Assembly: GCA_037974965.1 (NCBI GenBank)
Contig: JBBPFI010000023.1
Span: forward strand, 1-21,628
DNA length: 21,628 nucleotides
DNA from: Dacryopinax spathularia
Taxonomy: Eukaryota; Basidiomycota; Dacrymycetes; Dacrymycetales; Dacrymycetaceae
Direction of reading: 5' to 3'
Both the position numbers and the translations under genes were made by a program. Shown piece after piece: positions 1 to 10,151 of the stretch (position 1 is the first letter of the stretch; each line of letters starts with the position of its first letter). The notes under the pieces are model-generated. The model ran no database searches. It was given only the letters and a program-made list of their open reading frames with translations, and was not told the DNA's origin.

Positions 1-3000
1 ATACTGAAGTGCGCCCTCTAATTATTCTTATTGATGCAGCTTAGCTGTTTGCCTTGTGACATTAGGCAATAAAGGAACAGGCTTATCCGATGTTGAAAAA
101 CTAGGGGAGTGTAGCATGCCTGTAAAGACTATTTGCGCTAATAATATCCTTAGCAAGAATAATGGTCTACCTAATTCTGTCATGATTCATTTATTTAAAT
201 TTTATCGAGTTAACACTACTCTAGCCCATGCGGATATTTTTATAGGCTATCTAAATATATTTTTTAAAGTTCAGTTGAAAAATATAGTCACATTTAGAGA
301 TTCACTGCAACTGGCAGGACAGAATTTAGAATCTAAAACAGAAGATTTCAGTAATAATAGGAATTGGGGATTTCCTAAGGGAGGTAACTCCTATTATTGG
401 GCTGGAACCAATAAACGGTATAGCAAAAATATATATCGTGGAAACGGAGTTTTCGTAGTATGAGATATTTTCTCAAAAGGAAGACAGTCTTCTAATACTC
501 TTTCAAACCTTTCCGATAGACACTATTCGACGGGCAAAAAAAGAGTAATCAATTCTGAGATAAAACAGGAGATTGAATGTTCGTATAAGCAATTGTTTGA
601 CATAAATTTGTATAAATCTGCTTATCAGATCCTTAAATCTAAACCCGGAAATATGACAAAGGGTACGGACCAAGAAACCCTTGACGATATATCAATAACT
701 TGAGGTGAAAAAGTTATAGAACAAATGAAAAACAGAGATTTTCATTTTAAACCCTCATTAAGAGTCTATATTCCTAAATCTAATGGAAAAATGAGACCTC
801 TGGGTATTCCCTCACCAAAAGATAAAATAATTCAACAGGCTATAAAGATGATGATGGAATCAGTATATGAACCGATTTTTCTTAATACATCTCATGGATT
901 TAGACCAAATCGATCTACTATAACAGCGGTATACGAAGTGAGAAAATGAAATGGTATTACCTGAATGATTGAAGGTGATATAAAGGGATACTTTGACAAT
1001 ATTGATCATCATTTGCTAGCTAAATTACTAAAAAAACAAATAAAAGATCAGAATTTAATTGATTTATATTGGAAACTAGTAAAAGCAGGGTACATCAATG
1101 ATGGTAACTTTAGTAAATCTAATCTAGGAGTACCTCAAGGAGGGGTTTTATTTCCTTTACTATCTAATATTTATCTTCATGAATTTGATGTATTTATGGA
1201 AGATCTTCAAATTAAGTATACTGATCTAAGTAAAAGAGTATCTAAAGGTAATCCAAAATATCTAAAATTAAAAAAACAAATATCAGAATTGGAAAACCAA
1301 GAAAATTTAAGTATAGAACAAATTAACGAACTTAGAACTCTAAAAACTAATTTAATTAAAACACCTAGTGTAATAAGAAATGATAGCACAGCCACACGGG
1401 TTTATTATAATAGGTATGCTGATGATTGAGTGATCGGAATAAGCGGATCTTTAGAGTTTGCTAAGAAAATAAAAGAAGAGGTAAAAGACTTTCTCAATAA
1501 CACTTTATTACTAACTCTTAATGATGATAAAACAAAAATAACTCACCTTGAAACAGAAAAAGTAAAATATCTTGGATTTTTAATTTCAAGAAGAAACCGT
1601 AGATACACAGAATCACAACTTTCGACCGTTAAATCTACTAAAGTAATAAGAAGACCAAGTTATGCTTCTATAATAATTGAGGCTCCCATAAAATTCTTGA
1701 TTGATAAATTAATTGATCAAGGATATGCCCATGGAGGACTAAGGACCAAACCAAAAGCCGTGACAAAATGAATTTATTTAAAACCTGAAGAGATTATCTT
1801 AAAATATAATGCGGTGATTAGGGGTATTTTAGGTTATTATAGTTTTGTGGAAAATAGAAATCAATTAAGTTATATATTATGGATATTAAAATTTTCCGCA
1901 GTGTTTACACTAGCAAGAAAATTAAATATAAGTCCTAAACAAGTATGAAAAAAATATGGTAATCCTATTACTATTTATTACAATGTAAAGGACAATAAAC
2001 GAGTAATAAGACTTTATCAACCTGATACTTTAAGTAGAGATCGTACTTTTAAACTAGGTGAATATTTTAACTTTGACCCATTTTCAGTCAAATATTTTGA
2101 GGTGAGATCTCAACATTTATGAGATCAAGATTGTTTAATATGTGGAGAAAGTGAGAATGTTCAAATGCATCATGTAAAACATATTAAAAAAGGGAAAACT
2201 AAGGGATTTACACAAATTATGAAACAATTAAATAGAAAACAAATTCCGGTTTGTTTTTCTTGCCATACAAAAATTCATTCGGGTAAATACGATGGAATAG
2301 CTCTTAATAAATTAACTAGAACTAAAACCTGATAATTACCTTTGATAAAGAAGATGGAGAGCCGTATGCAGTGAAAGTTGCACGTACGGTTCGGAGGGAG
2401 GGTATTCGTTGCCAGTTACTGTGAATAATAGTAATCACGGTGCGGGTATTCGACCCTACGTTATGAATATTCAGATTTTGTAAACGAAGCAGGGGATGCT
2501 ATAGAGTTTGACTCTTACCTTTTGCCTGAGACTGATCTAGAAATAGGTCAATTAAGATTATTAGATGTAGATAATAGAGTAGTTATACCGGTAGATACAC
2601 ATATAAGATTTATAGTTGTAGGAGCCGATGTAATTCATGATTTTGCTGTACCAAGTTTGGGTTTGAAAGTAGATGCAGTGCCTGGACGCTTAAACCAGAC
2701 GTCAGTTTTGGTACAACGCCCGGGTTTGTTCTATGGACAATGCTCGGAAATTTGTGGAGTTTATCATGGTTTCATGGTGCGCGGTGTGGTCGATATTGTG
2801 ACGAAGACAGAAGTCTTTGGGAATTCATATCAAATTCTCCCAACATCGGGATTAGGTATGGGCGAAAGCCGCATGCTGAACATAGCATTCCCGTTAAAAG
2901 GGATCCTGGGTATTAGCAAATGTATACTACAGGGTCTCGAGTTGATGTTCTCATGGTTAAAGCTAAACTGCTTGAACCTTATCTGGTTGGGATATGGAAC

Positions 3001-5336
3001 GTGGTATCCTAGCTTGATTTGTAAATGGCTAGGCGGATGGTCTGTAGTCTACGGCATGAAGAGACTTCAGGATATGACCTCCGACGGATTGACAAGAAGT
3101 CAATTAGAACCAGAGAGTAAGGAACCTAAAAGAACTACATCCACAATATTAGATACCATCGGATTACCTAAGGGGAGCAATCTCTATGGTAACAGAGGAA
3201 TCGTAGTACCCGTTTTGAACTGCGGTTTAATATACGGTAGCGGTAATGCGCTAAAAAGGGGAAGGGTTCCAGGAATATTACTTACTCAGAATAGAGGATA
3301 CTGTGATGGAGGTCACGAAAACGTACCTAATAAACTAGTAAGCCTGGCAAAATTTTGTTCGGAATACCCAGACAAATATGTAGATAGAAATATTTATAAA
3401 TTAATGCTCGACAGAGATATGTTTCACCTAGCTTATCACAGACTCAAATCAAAACCAGGAAATATGACGCCTGGTCTTAATCCAGACACCTTAGATGGAC
3501 TGAATTTGGACTGAATAGATTCAACTATAGCCAAACTAAAGAATGAATCGTTCCAATTCTCCCCAGCTAGAAGAATACAAATTCCCAAAGCTGACGGAAG
3601 AATGAGACCCCTAACTATAGCATCTCCTAGAGACAAAATTGTTCAAGAAATCATGCGAATGATACTCGAAGCAATCTATGAGCCAACATTCTTAGAGGAC
3701 AGTCACGGATTCAGACCCGGAAGGGGATGTCATTCTGCACTGAAACATGTGGACACTTACTTCCGAAGTACCACGTGAATGATTGAAGGAGATATCAAAG
3801 GTTGCTTTGATAACTTCAACCATGACAAACTGTTATCGATTTTGAGAACTAAAATCAAAGACGAATCATTCTTGAAACTCCTCGCGAAAGCGTTAAGAGT
3901 AGGATACGGAGAAATGGGGAAAATTATTGAACATAATATAATCGGGACTCCTCAAGGATCTATCTTAAGCCCTATTCTATGTAATATCTACATGCATGAG
4001 CTCGATAAATTCGTGAAAGAACTAAAAACTTCGTTTGATGTAGGAACGAAAATACCTAGAAACCCGATATATCACAAACTATCTACAGCAGCCAGAAGAG
4101 CGAGACTGAAAGACAATATGGATAGCTTCGAAACGATTAGCAAAATTGTTAGAACCCTTCCATATAACATATATGACAGCCCCACATACAAAAGACTGTT
4201 CTACTGTAGATACGCTGATGACTGAATTGTAGGGATCAAAGGTACTTTCGAAGAAAGCTCAGTTATCTTGGAGAAAATTAGAAAATTTCTGGACGAGTCA
4301 CTACATTTGACTCTTAGCTCTAGTAAAACCAAAATAACTAACCTAAACAGAGACAAAGCCTTATTTCTGGGAGCGAATATCTTAAGAGGACAACACGTAA
4401 AATTCAAAAGAATAAAACGTGTTGTAAGTCTAAGAGACAATACACGAGGGATAAATGAGATAAACCAAAGAACGGCGAGAAGCATCAGATTTGAAGCCCC
4501 TTTAGACAGAATAAGAACTAAACTGACTGAGGCAGGCTTCATTTCACAAGGTAGACCTAATCCTAAATTCATATGAATTGCACTTTCGAAAAACCAAATC
4601 GTGTCTTTATATAACTCTGTTCTACGAGGATATGTGAACTACTACCGATTCGCCGCTAACTATGGAAAAATGGTTAGCTTCGTTAGATGAACCTTATTCT
4701 TTTCGTGTGGACGAACGTTAGCTAACAAATACGGAACTTCGGTAGCGAAAATAGTTAAGAAATATGGATTGGACTTCGGTAAAGGAGATAAGAAATAAAT
4801 TGGATTAATAAAACCATCGTACTCCAATTTCCATGGTATTAACCGATTTGCAATAGGAAGGCTTAAAGAGCCTATGCCGCACATTGCTGCCCTATTTGCA
4901 TCTAGCAAGTCTGTGGCCAACTTAGACAACCTTATTTGCGCTATGTGTGGATCATCAAATAAAATTGAGATGCATCACGTACGAGCTCTTAAAGACCTAA
5001 GACCCGAAGCTAGACCGGTGGATAGAGTAATGAGTATAGCTAGACGGAAACAGATTCCCCTATGTCGGGTGTGTCATATGGATAGGCACTTCCCTTCTAG
5101 ACTGATCCAGAAAGAGAAATCTAGAAAAAGGGCGAAGTATCCTAACAAAAGCAGAATGGGCAGCTAATATTCTGGAGAGCCGGATGATGTGAAAATATCC
5201 CGTCCGGTTCGGGAAGGGGGCGTAGAATTCCAAGCGTAATACCCTTGGAACCTGCGTTCTATTTCATCCTATAGCTATTGAAGCGGTTTCGATAAATCAT
5301 TTTTTGATCTGATTGCATGACCTCTTCCTTTTGTAG
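1..5336 (+). CDS. cox2: Cytochrome c oxidase subunit 2, 3' part, three exons split by two group II introns
   Basis: The coding segments are 1-8, 2460-2776 and 5268-5336 (stop TAG 5334-5336); the 5' end lies outside the window. Joined, they read YW-S-YEYSDF, then the copper-A site [12 protein letters not shown] (2741-2776) with both Cys, Glu, His and Met ligands, then PIAIEAVS and a short tail. The tail length fits normal Cox2 C-termini. Cox2 receives electrons from cytochrome c at its binuclear copper centre, on the intermembrane side of the inner mitochondrial membrane. TGA encodes the Trp at 5-7 and another Trp near the C-terminus. Intron 1 interrupts a Ser codon in the aromatic electron-entry segment, and intron 2 follows the copper-ligand Met codon. 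Exon ends were set by GTGCG intron starts, AY intron ends and protein continuity. The exon 3 start (5268) is the only placement that restores PIAIEAVS. Confidence 0.93.
8..2335 (+). CDS. Group II intron-encoded reverse transcriptase / maturase / HNH endonuclease (intron 1)
   Basis: With TGA as Trp, the frame is open from the exon-intron junction codon (8-10) to TAA at 2333-2335, in phase with the Cox2 exon, so it is probably made as a Cox2 fusion and then processed. GTG at 56 and ATG at 116 are alternative starts. RT blocks run from about 590: [10 protein letters not shown], then [41 protein letters not shown] and [17 protein letters not shown]. The catalytic motif is YADD at 1415-1426. A maturase (X) region follows to about 2000. 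The C-terminus is an HNH/zinc-type endonuclease: CLICG, QMHHVKH, then CFSCHTKIH (about 2132-2280). All expected catalytic residues are visible, so the protein looks capable of splicing help and retrohoming. Confidence 0.92.
9..2459 (+). mobile_element. cox2-i1: Group II intron 1 of cox2, with intron-encoded protein
   Basis: The intron begins with the consensus GTGCG at 9-13 and ends CCCTAC at 2454-2459, just before GT-TAT-GAA of exon 2. Domain V is a clear 34-nt element at 2359-2392 starting GAGCCGTATG, with a GAAA loop and ending GTACGGTTC. Domain VI lies between it and the 3' end. A candidate EBS1 (TTCAGT, 270-275) is complementary to the last six exon bases ACTGAA (3-8); a second TTCAGT lies at 347-352. 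The first is preferred because its spacing to a segment conserved with intron 2 (near 368) resembles that of EBS1 in intron 2. The ORF covers domains I-IV, as is usual for mitochondrial group II introns whose protein is fused to the upstream exon. Self-splicing ability cannot be judged from sequence alone. Confidence 0.92.
2777..4798 (+). CDS. Group II intron-encoded reverse transcriptase / maturase (intron 2), ends before its HNH domain
   Basis: The frame continues without interruption from cox2 exon 2 into the intron (TGA as Trp) and stops at TAA 4796-4798. The protein is therefore expected as a Cox2 fusion that is later processed. RT motifs in order are [16 protein letters not shown] (about 3450-3500), [59 protein letters not shown], and YADD at 4211-4222. 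The maturase region includes [14 protein letters not shown] near 4635. The protein ends [13 protein letters not shown] and then stops. The family normally continues into an HNH endonuclease, which is present in the same frame downstream but separated by the stop. RT and splicing roles may be retained, while target-strand cleavage would be lost unless the stop is read through. Confidence 0.88.
4799..5167 (+). pseudogene. HNH endonuclease domain cut off from intron 2 protein by an in-frame stop
   Basis: This is the same frame as the preceding RT/maturase, open from just after TAA 4796-4798 to TAA 5165-5167. It encodes [17 protein letters not shown] and [12 protein letters not shown], the Cys-Cys, HH and Cys-Cys-H pattern found at the end of the intron 1 protein. 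An ATG at 4874 could start a free 97-residue HNH protein, but it falls just ahead of the domain by chance position and no independent gene signal is evident. The simplest reading is a single nonsense change in a once continuous protein. A sequence error at 4796-4798 is an alternative. Confidence 0.75.
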
Positions 5337-5344
5337 GTCCATGC

Positions 5345-5376
5345 GCATCCGTAGTTCTGAACCTTGCTACGGATGC
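5345..5376 (+). promoter_or_regulatory. Perfect hairpin just after the cox2 stop
   Basis: GCATCCGTAG (5345-5354) and CTACGGATGC (5367-5376) form a perfect 10-bp stem with a 12-nt loop. It begins 9 bases after the cox2 stop and ends 14 bases before the ATG of the large ORF. By position it could mark the cox2 mRNA 3' end or a processing site between cox2 and the ORF; that role is inferred. It is fairly GC-rich within an AT-rich setting. Confidence 0.6.
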
Positions 5377-5389
5377 CATTGCTATCGGA

Positions 5390-8116
5390 ATGAAAGCTGG
5401 AACCTTAACTTATAATATTTTTTACTTCATACTATATCTTTTTATTATATATATGACAGGTAATTGTTATTATTTTGTTAAGAGTACATTTAGTTTCATT
5501 AAAGAAATTTATTCTTATATTCTAAATTTTTTTAAAAATAGCAATGATAAAGAAAAGGGAATATTGTCACTAATAATTAAAAATAATATTTATTGAAATA
5601 TGTATTTCTTAAATATCAATAAATTTATTAGTGGACTTATCTATACTATTATAGGTTTAAATTTTATTTTTAGTTTTATTTCTAATATTGATATTATATT
5701 ATTTATTTCTAATTTTTCAATTTGTATGGATCTGGATACAGACACAGGAATATCATTCTCTACTTTCGATTTAGATGATGAAGCAAATTACGCAACTCTT
5801 CATCCCAACAATCCACATCAACTTGCAGATGCGAGACCAAATAAACCTGACTTAGAAGGAGTTAATCCTCAAGTGAATATAATTGTAATCGAATCAAAAG
5901 TAAATGAAACCTACTCTGATGATGATAATATGTCTGAACCTTCTTATCACGTTGAGATGCGTCAGTCTCATTTTTTGATTGGAGACGTTCAACCTGTAGC
6001 AAATGAAACTGGTTCAAAAGCTGGACAAATTATTAATAACGTTGAAACTTACCAAGATACTTTTGGTAATAAAGAAGTTGTTAGAAATACATTTGTTGGT
6101 TCTGGAAGTCCTAAGTATCACGAGTCTGAAGTAAAACAATCTATTGATGATTTAACTTCAGAGCAGAGGGCTATACTAACAGATGAAATTTATAATAATA
6201 TTAGGACAGATTTACCTGTTGTATACCGATATCAAGATACAACAGACTCAGATATCGAGGATAGTATAGAAGAACAAGGTGGTAGAAGTAATATAGTTAT
6301 TAACCGAAACGAAGACGAAGAAACGATTGGGTTTATTATCTTTAATTCAAAATTTAGAAGATTAAAAAATCTTTCATCTTGGTTATATGTGAATAGCATT
6401 TGAACCGCTTTGAATAAATCAATTTCGAATCTAAAATTCGTATTTTTTTTTAATACAAAATTGAATACTATTAGATTGATAATTCAAAGAATAACCCCTT
6501 CAAATTTGACGTTCGGTAGTTCTATAGTTTTTAGCATATGCTTAAGAATATACGACTCAATTAAAACCCTATATTTATATAATTCTATTGTCAACAGAAT
6601 AAAAAATCATTTTTATTGAATTTATAATTTTATTATAATTGTTGTTAAAAATTTGATTTATCCTTTTATTTCTAAATTTATAGGTTTATTTTATAATTGT
6701 ATAAAAATTATTGCTTTATTATTTTTATTACCATTTATTAAAGATAAAAAAAATAGAGATATTATTAAATGTCATATTGTAATATCTCAACTTTTTATAA
6801 TTTATAACTTATATACTATTAAAGTAGCTTATTTTTGTTGGGTGTGTTATTTATTATTACATCTCTTTTTAGATAATACTTTTTTATTTGTAAGTTTATT
6901 ATCTACTGAATCTCATTTTTACTTCACTGAATTATTAGTAAATTGCAAATTTAATTCTTATTTCGAAATAGCAATTAAATTTAATAATGATTTCAATTTA
7001 GAGATGGATCACTGAGTATGTTCTAGTAAAGGACAGACTTCTTCTGGTTCGGGCTCACCTATCTCATATCATAGTTCTTACAGAGGTGAGAATCCCGATA
7101 AACTGTTTAAGATTAAAGATAACTTTGAACGTCTTATAGATGTAAATCAGCGTACAGAAACAGGGATTTATATTAAAAATGTATGAAATCCATTGGACTG
7201 TAGTATACGAAAGGATATTATATTAGTCGAATATCCTTTGTTCCATTTTTTTAAGAATAATCCTGAGACGGTAAATGTTAAATTAACTTATTCTAGCGTT
7301 TTTCGAGATTTCCCATTTTTAGATGATGGTGGTGGAACTTTAGAAGATTTTCCAGATGATAAGGCTGAAGCCATAGAGTTTCTACGAGATGTACAGGGTA
7401 GTGGTGATGGTGAATATATGGTTCCAAGTACTAAATTTATTACTTGAGAAGAGTTATATGATATTAATCCCCGAGATGCCGAATTTGTACCCGAAGCATT
7501 CCACGGTAGACAAATATTATATAAGGATGTTCAAGAGAATGAGCCTTATTGTAGAGAGAATTATTCTGAATTTATGGAGGAATATGTGGGTGATCCTGTA
7601 AAAACCCAAAAAATAGTCGATTATTATAATTGGAGAGTTGCCAATAATCAAGTAGACATTCCTAGACAGGATCCTAAATGAGTACCATCTCTCGCTCTCG
7701 AGAACGTACATGTAAATTCTCAGGCTGTTAACGAACTTGGAGATTCTGAGTTTGGTGATGAAATAGTTCAATCAAGCAGTAGAGATGGATCTGAGGGTAA
7801 TGTTACGCCGGATATTTTAGATAAAGATATTAGCATGGCTTCATCTAGAAGTACTAGTCCTGTAAGGTTATACGATAGTACTAGTCCTGTAAGGATATAC
7901 GATAATAATGATCTCCCACGACCTAGAATTAGTTCTTCTAGCAGTCTGAGTCCTAGAATTAGTTCTTCTAGCAGTCTGAGTCCTAGAATTAGATCTTCTA
8001 GAAGTCTGAGTCCTAGAATTAGATCTTCTAGAAGTCTGAGTCCTAGAATTAGAGGCAGACGAGATTCTAATAGTAATGTAGTAGATAGATATAATGTTAG
8101 ATCAACTAGAGATTAA
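5390..8116 (+). CDS. Large unknown ORF (908 codons) with membrane segments and Ser/Arg/Pro repeat tail
   Basis: I do not recognise this gene. With TGA as Trp it is one frame from ATG 5390 to TAA 8114-8116, crossing seven in-frame TGA codons, so under the standard code it would look like many short pieces. Hydrophobic, probably membrane-spanning stretches lie at about residues 5-25, 79-103 and 425-510. Between them is a hydrophilic, Asp/Glu/Asn-rich segment (about 107-335). A long hydrophilic segment (about 543-820) ends in repeats: two STSPVR(L/I)YD units and four PRIxSSxSLS units. Base use in the hydrophilic parts is less AT-biased than in the nad genes. It follows cox2 on the same strand, and the frame is already open across cox2 exon 3, so a start upstream of 5390 by a non-ATG codon is possible. 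Such free-standing ORFs are often plasmid-derived or lineage-specific in fungal mitochondria; that origin is unproven here. Confidence 0.75.
7850..7903 (+). repeat. Two 27-bp tandem units in the unknown ORF
   Basis: Units at 7850-7876 and 7877-7903 differ by one base (TTA versus ATA). Each encodes STSPVR(L/I)YD. The 27-bp length keeps the reading frame. Confidence 0.9.
7922..8041 (+). repeat. Four 30-bp tandem units in the unknown ORF
   Basis: Units are at 7922-7951, 7952-7981, 7982-8011 and 8012-8041, followed by a partial fifth. Units 1 and 2 are identical (PRISSSSSLS), and units 3 and 4 are identical (PRIRSSRSLS). The array therefore seems to have grown by doubling of a variant pair. The result is a basic Ser/Arg/Pro tail. 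Confidence 0.92.
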
Positions 8117-8215
8117 TTTAGTTATTCTAATATTAGGATACAACGAATGCTTCAATGAATTATGCAAACTAAATTAATTCAATGATGATAGCAAATTCTC
8201 TTTTTGTTAAAAAAA

Positions 8216-8330
8216 AGAAATAAATAATTTATTTCTTTAAATGATAGAGTCTAGACAATTTTCTAAAAAAAAATAATAAATAAATTATTTCTTTAAAGGT
8301 AGAGTCTAGACAATTCTCTAAATAAAAATA
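8216..8330 (+). repeat. Near-tandem direct repeat of about 55 bp downstream of the unknown ORF
   Basis: Two similar copies (about 8217-8270 and 8275-8328) share ATTTATTTCTTTAAA-like sequence followed by TAGAGTCTAGACAATT and TCTAAA. Each begins with the AT-rich inverted repeat AGAAATAAAT/ATTTATTTCT or its relic. No coding sense is seen. It could be a 3' processing or insertion relic. Confidence 0.65.
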
Positions 8331-8376
8331 AAAAAAAGTATACAATATATTTATAAAATTAAATATATTCCTCCCA

Positions 8377-8448
8377 AGGGAATTAGCTGAGTTGGTATAG
8401 CAATAATCTTACACATTATAGACAAGGTTTCGAATACCTTATTCCCTA
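8377..8448 (+). tRNA. trnV: tRNA-Val (UAC)
   Basis: The cloverleaf has acceptor AGGGAAT (8377-8383) pairing with ATTCCCT (8441-8447). The D arm is GCTG...TAGC, and the anticodon stem ATAAT/ATTAT encloses loop CTTACAC with anticodon TAC. The T arm is AAGGT/ACCTT with loop TTCGAAT. Discriminator base is A 8448. It reads GUN codons. Confidence 0.9.
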
Positions 8449-8929
8449 AAAATTTTTTGCCATGTGCGACTTTTTTTATTTTTATTTAGGAATTTAGACC
8501 ATTTACTAAATATAAATTAAATAAATATATTTAATTTATATTTTATTCGTACTTTAAAGTAATTATTTTATTATTATAATAATAAATCTCGCCAATAATT
8601 TTTAATATACCTTTTTTTTTTTAATAAGCATAAGCTTTTAAAAATAATTAAAAATAAAAATCTTTATAGCCAGTATTCAGTATTTTACTTTAAGTCATTA
8701 TCCTTAATTAAAATAAAAAAAGAATAAAAAAATTATATTCTTTTTTTATGTTTAATAAATTCTTTAATCTATTTAAAAATAAATTTCTTTCCAGGTTTAA
8801 AAAAGTAAGCAAAAAAAATAAAAACAATAGGCTTATTAAAAGGAGTTAGAGAATACATTATTTAGTAGAGTAAAAAAAAAAACAAATATTTTATTTTTTA
8901 AAAATTAAAACTAGTTTTAAAAAATATGG

Positions 8930-8976
8930 CCCACGGCTGCCCAGGGCTGCCCACGGCTGCCCTGGGCAGCTGTGGG
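8930..8976. repeat. GC-rich palindromic element
   Basis: CCCACGGCTGCCCAGGG (8930-8946) and CCCTGGGCAGCTGTGGG (8960-8976) form a 17-bp stem with one G-U position around a 13-base loop that repeats the CCCACGGCTG motif. It stands out sharply from the flanking A/T sequence and shares core words with clusters near 10071, 11552 and 11762. Known fungal parallels are GC clusters and double-hairpin elements. Confidence 0.88.
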
Positions 8977-10070
8977 TGGAAGATTAATAATAAAAATAAA
9001 TAAAAAGTGCTTTTTATAAATACAAAATTAAATCAAAAACTGCTTACAGTATTATTATCTTCTTAACTTAAATTCATACGTTAATTTGTACAGATACTAT
9101 TTACTATTTTATTTACTTATATCTATAATTTAATTACTCATGCTATATGCTTTAAGTCTTTTTAAAAAGCGTTACCAGCCCCAGCCCTTACCATACAAAT
9201 TGATGTTAAAATATCCAGGCTTAACTCTATTTATGAAGGGCCTATCATTAAATAAAGTGTACATGTTCAAATATAACTTTTATTAATAAAAAAAAAAGAT
9301 TTGGTTTATGAAAATAAATTTATGAAATAAATCTTTTAACCTAAATATAATAAAAAAATAAAAATTAGAGTAACTTAATATTTAATCAGATAAGCGAGAA
9401 TTAACAAGAATAATCCCATCAATCGATTTTGAGTACCTGAGGATATAATTATAATTATAACTACTTTAAAGTTTTTTAAACATATGAATATCTAAATATT
9501 TAAAAATATAAATTTAAGTAAAAAATATACTTTTATTAAAGAAAATTTTTGTAAAAAAAAAGGGGTATTTAAAAAGAAAGTAGAAATATGTAATAACAAT
9601 CCTCTAAATACAAACCATTAACTTATAATATTACATAAATGTAATAGTTCTAATAATATTTATTATAAATATAAGTTTTGATTAATTAAAAAAAAAAGAT
9701 TAAGGGTTTTACGCTAGCCCGTATATTCAAAATAAACATTCTTTTTTTAAAAATGTATTATATTATTATATGGTTGTGATGAACTTCTCAAAAAAGAAGT
9801 TAATAAATTTAGAATAAATTAGACTACATTTTCTTCTAAAAATAAATATTTAATAATAAGTTAGTATTTTATATTGAAATACTAAAAAAAAAAAATGAAG
9901 TATGTAAAAGCATATGTATGAAAAATAAAAAGAATAGAGTATATATTATTTTTTTTTTAAGAACTCCCTTTATTTATTACTTAGTTTTTCCTATAAACAA
10001 AAAAAATAAGGTTAAAATCTTAAATCTTTATAGCCTGGTTAAACTTTAATATAATTTTTTTTTAGATGCA

Positions 10071-10151
10071 GCCCACGGCAGCCCAGGCTATAAAAAAAAA
10101 TATATTTTTTTGCCGTGGGCAGCCGTGGTCAGCCGTAGGCAGCCGTGGGCC
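10071..10151. repeat. GC-rich inverted repeat plus four 10-bp tandem units
   Basis: GCCCACGGCA (10071-10080) pairs perfectly with TGCCGTGGGC (10111-10120) across an A/T loop. Tandem units follow: GCCGTGGGCA 10112-10121, GCCGTGGTCA 10122-10131, GCCGTAGGCA 10132-10141 and GCCGTGGGCC 10142-10151. This is the same family as the element at 8930-8976. Confidence 0.88.

Larger units (their letters stand above)
2777..5267 (+). mobile_element. cox2-i2: Group II intron 2 of cox2, with disrupted intron-encoded protein
   Basis: It starts GTGCG at 2777-2781, directly after the Met codon of HGFM. It ends at AT 5266-5267, so that CCT (Pro) continues Cox2. Domain V is the 34-nt element at 5177-5210 (GAGCCGGATG, GAAA loop, CGTCCGGTTC). 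Domain VI follows, with a TTCCAAG/CTTGGAA stem at about 5228-5250. The exon end TTCATG (2771-2776, IBS1) is perfectly complementary to CATGAA at 3055-3060 (EBS1). A segment near 3164-3200 resembles 368-400 of intron 1, showing that both belong to related group II lineages. By eye it is less AT-rich than the flanking genes, which may point to more recent arrival. Confidence 0.9.

Noticed and set aside
1207-1395. Short minus-strand open frame in intron 1
   Set aside because: It is a shadow of the RT gene, with no recognisable motif.
4201-4929. Two minus-strand open frames in intron 2
   Set aside because: They lie opposite the RT/maturase and HNH coding sequence and show no protein family features.
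4874-5167. An independent free-standing HNH endonuclease gene
   Set aside because: The frame is the direct continuation of the intron 2 protein across one TAA. A cut-off domain is the simpler reading.
5268-5400. A frameshift in cox2 exon 3 joining Cox2 to the giant ORF
   Set aside because: The unshifted frame gives PIAIEAVS followed by FLIWL and a stop at a length normal for Cox2, so no frameshift is needed. The overlapping open frame is reported as an observation only.
8168-8200. CRISPR-like or origin-like interpretation of the short repeats after the giant ORF
   Set aside because: There are only two adjacent copies, with no spacers, and no origin hallmark is visible.
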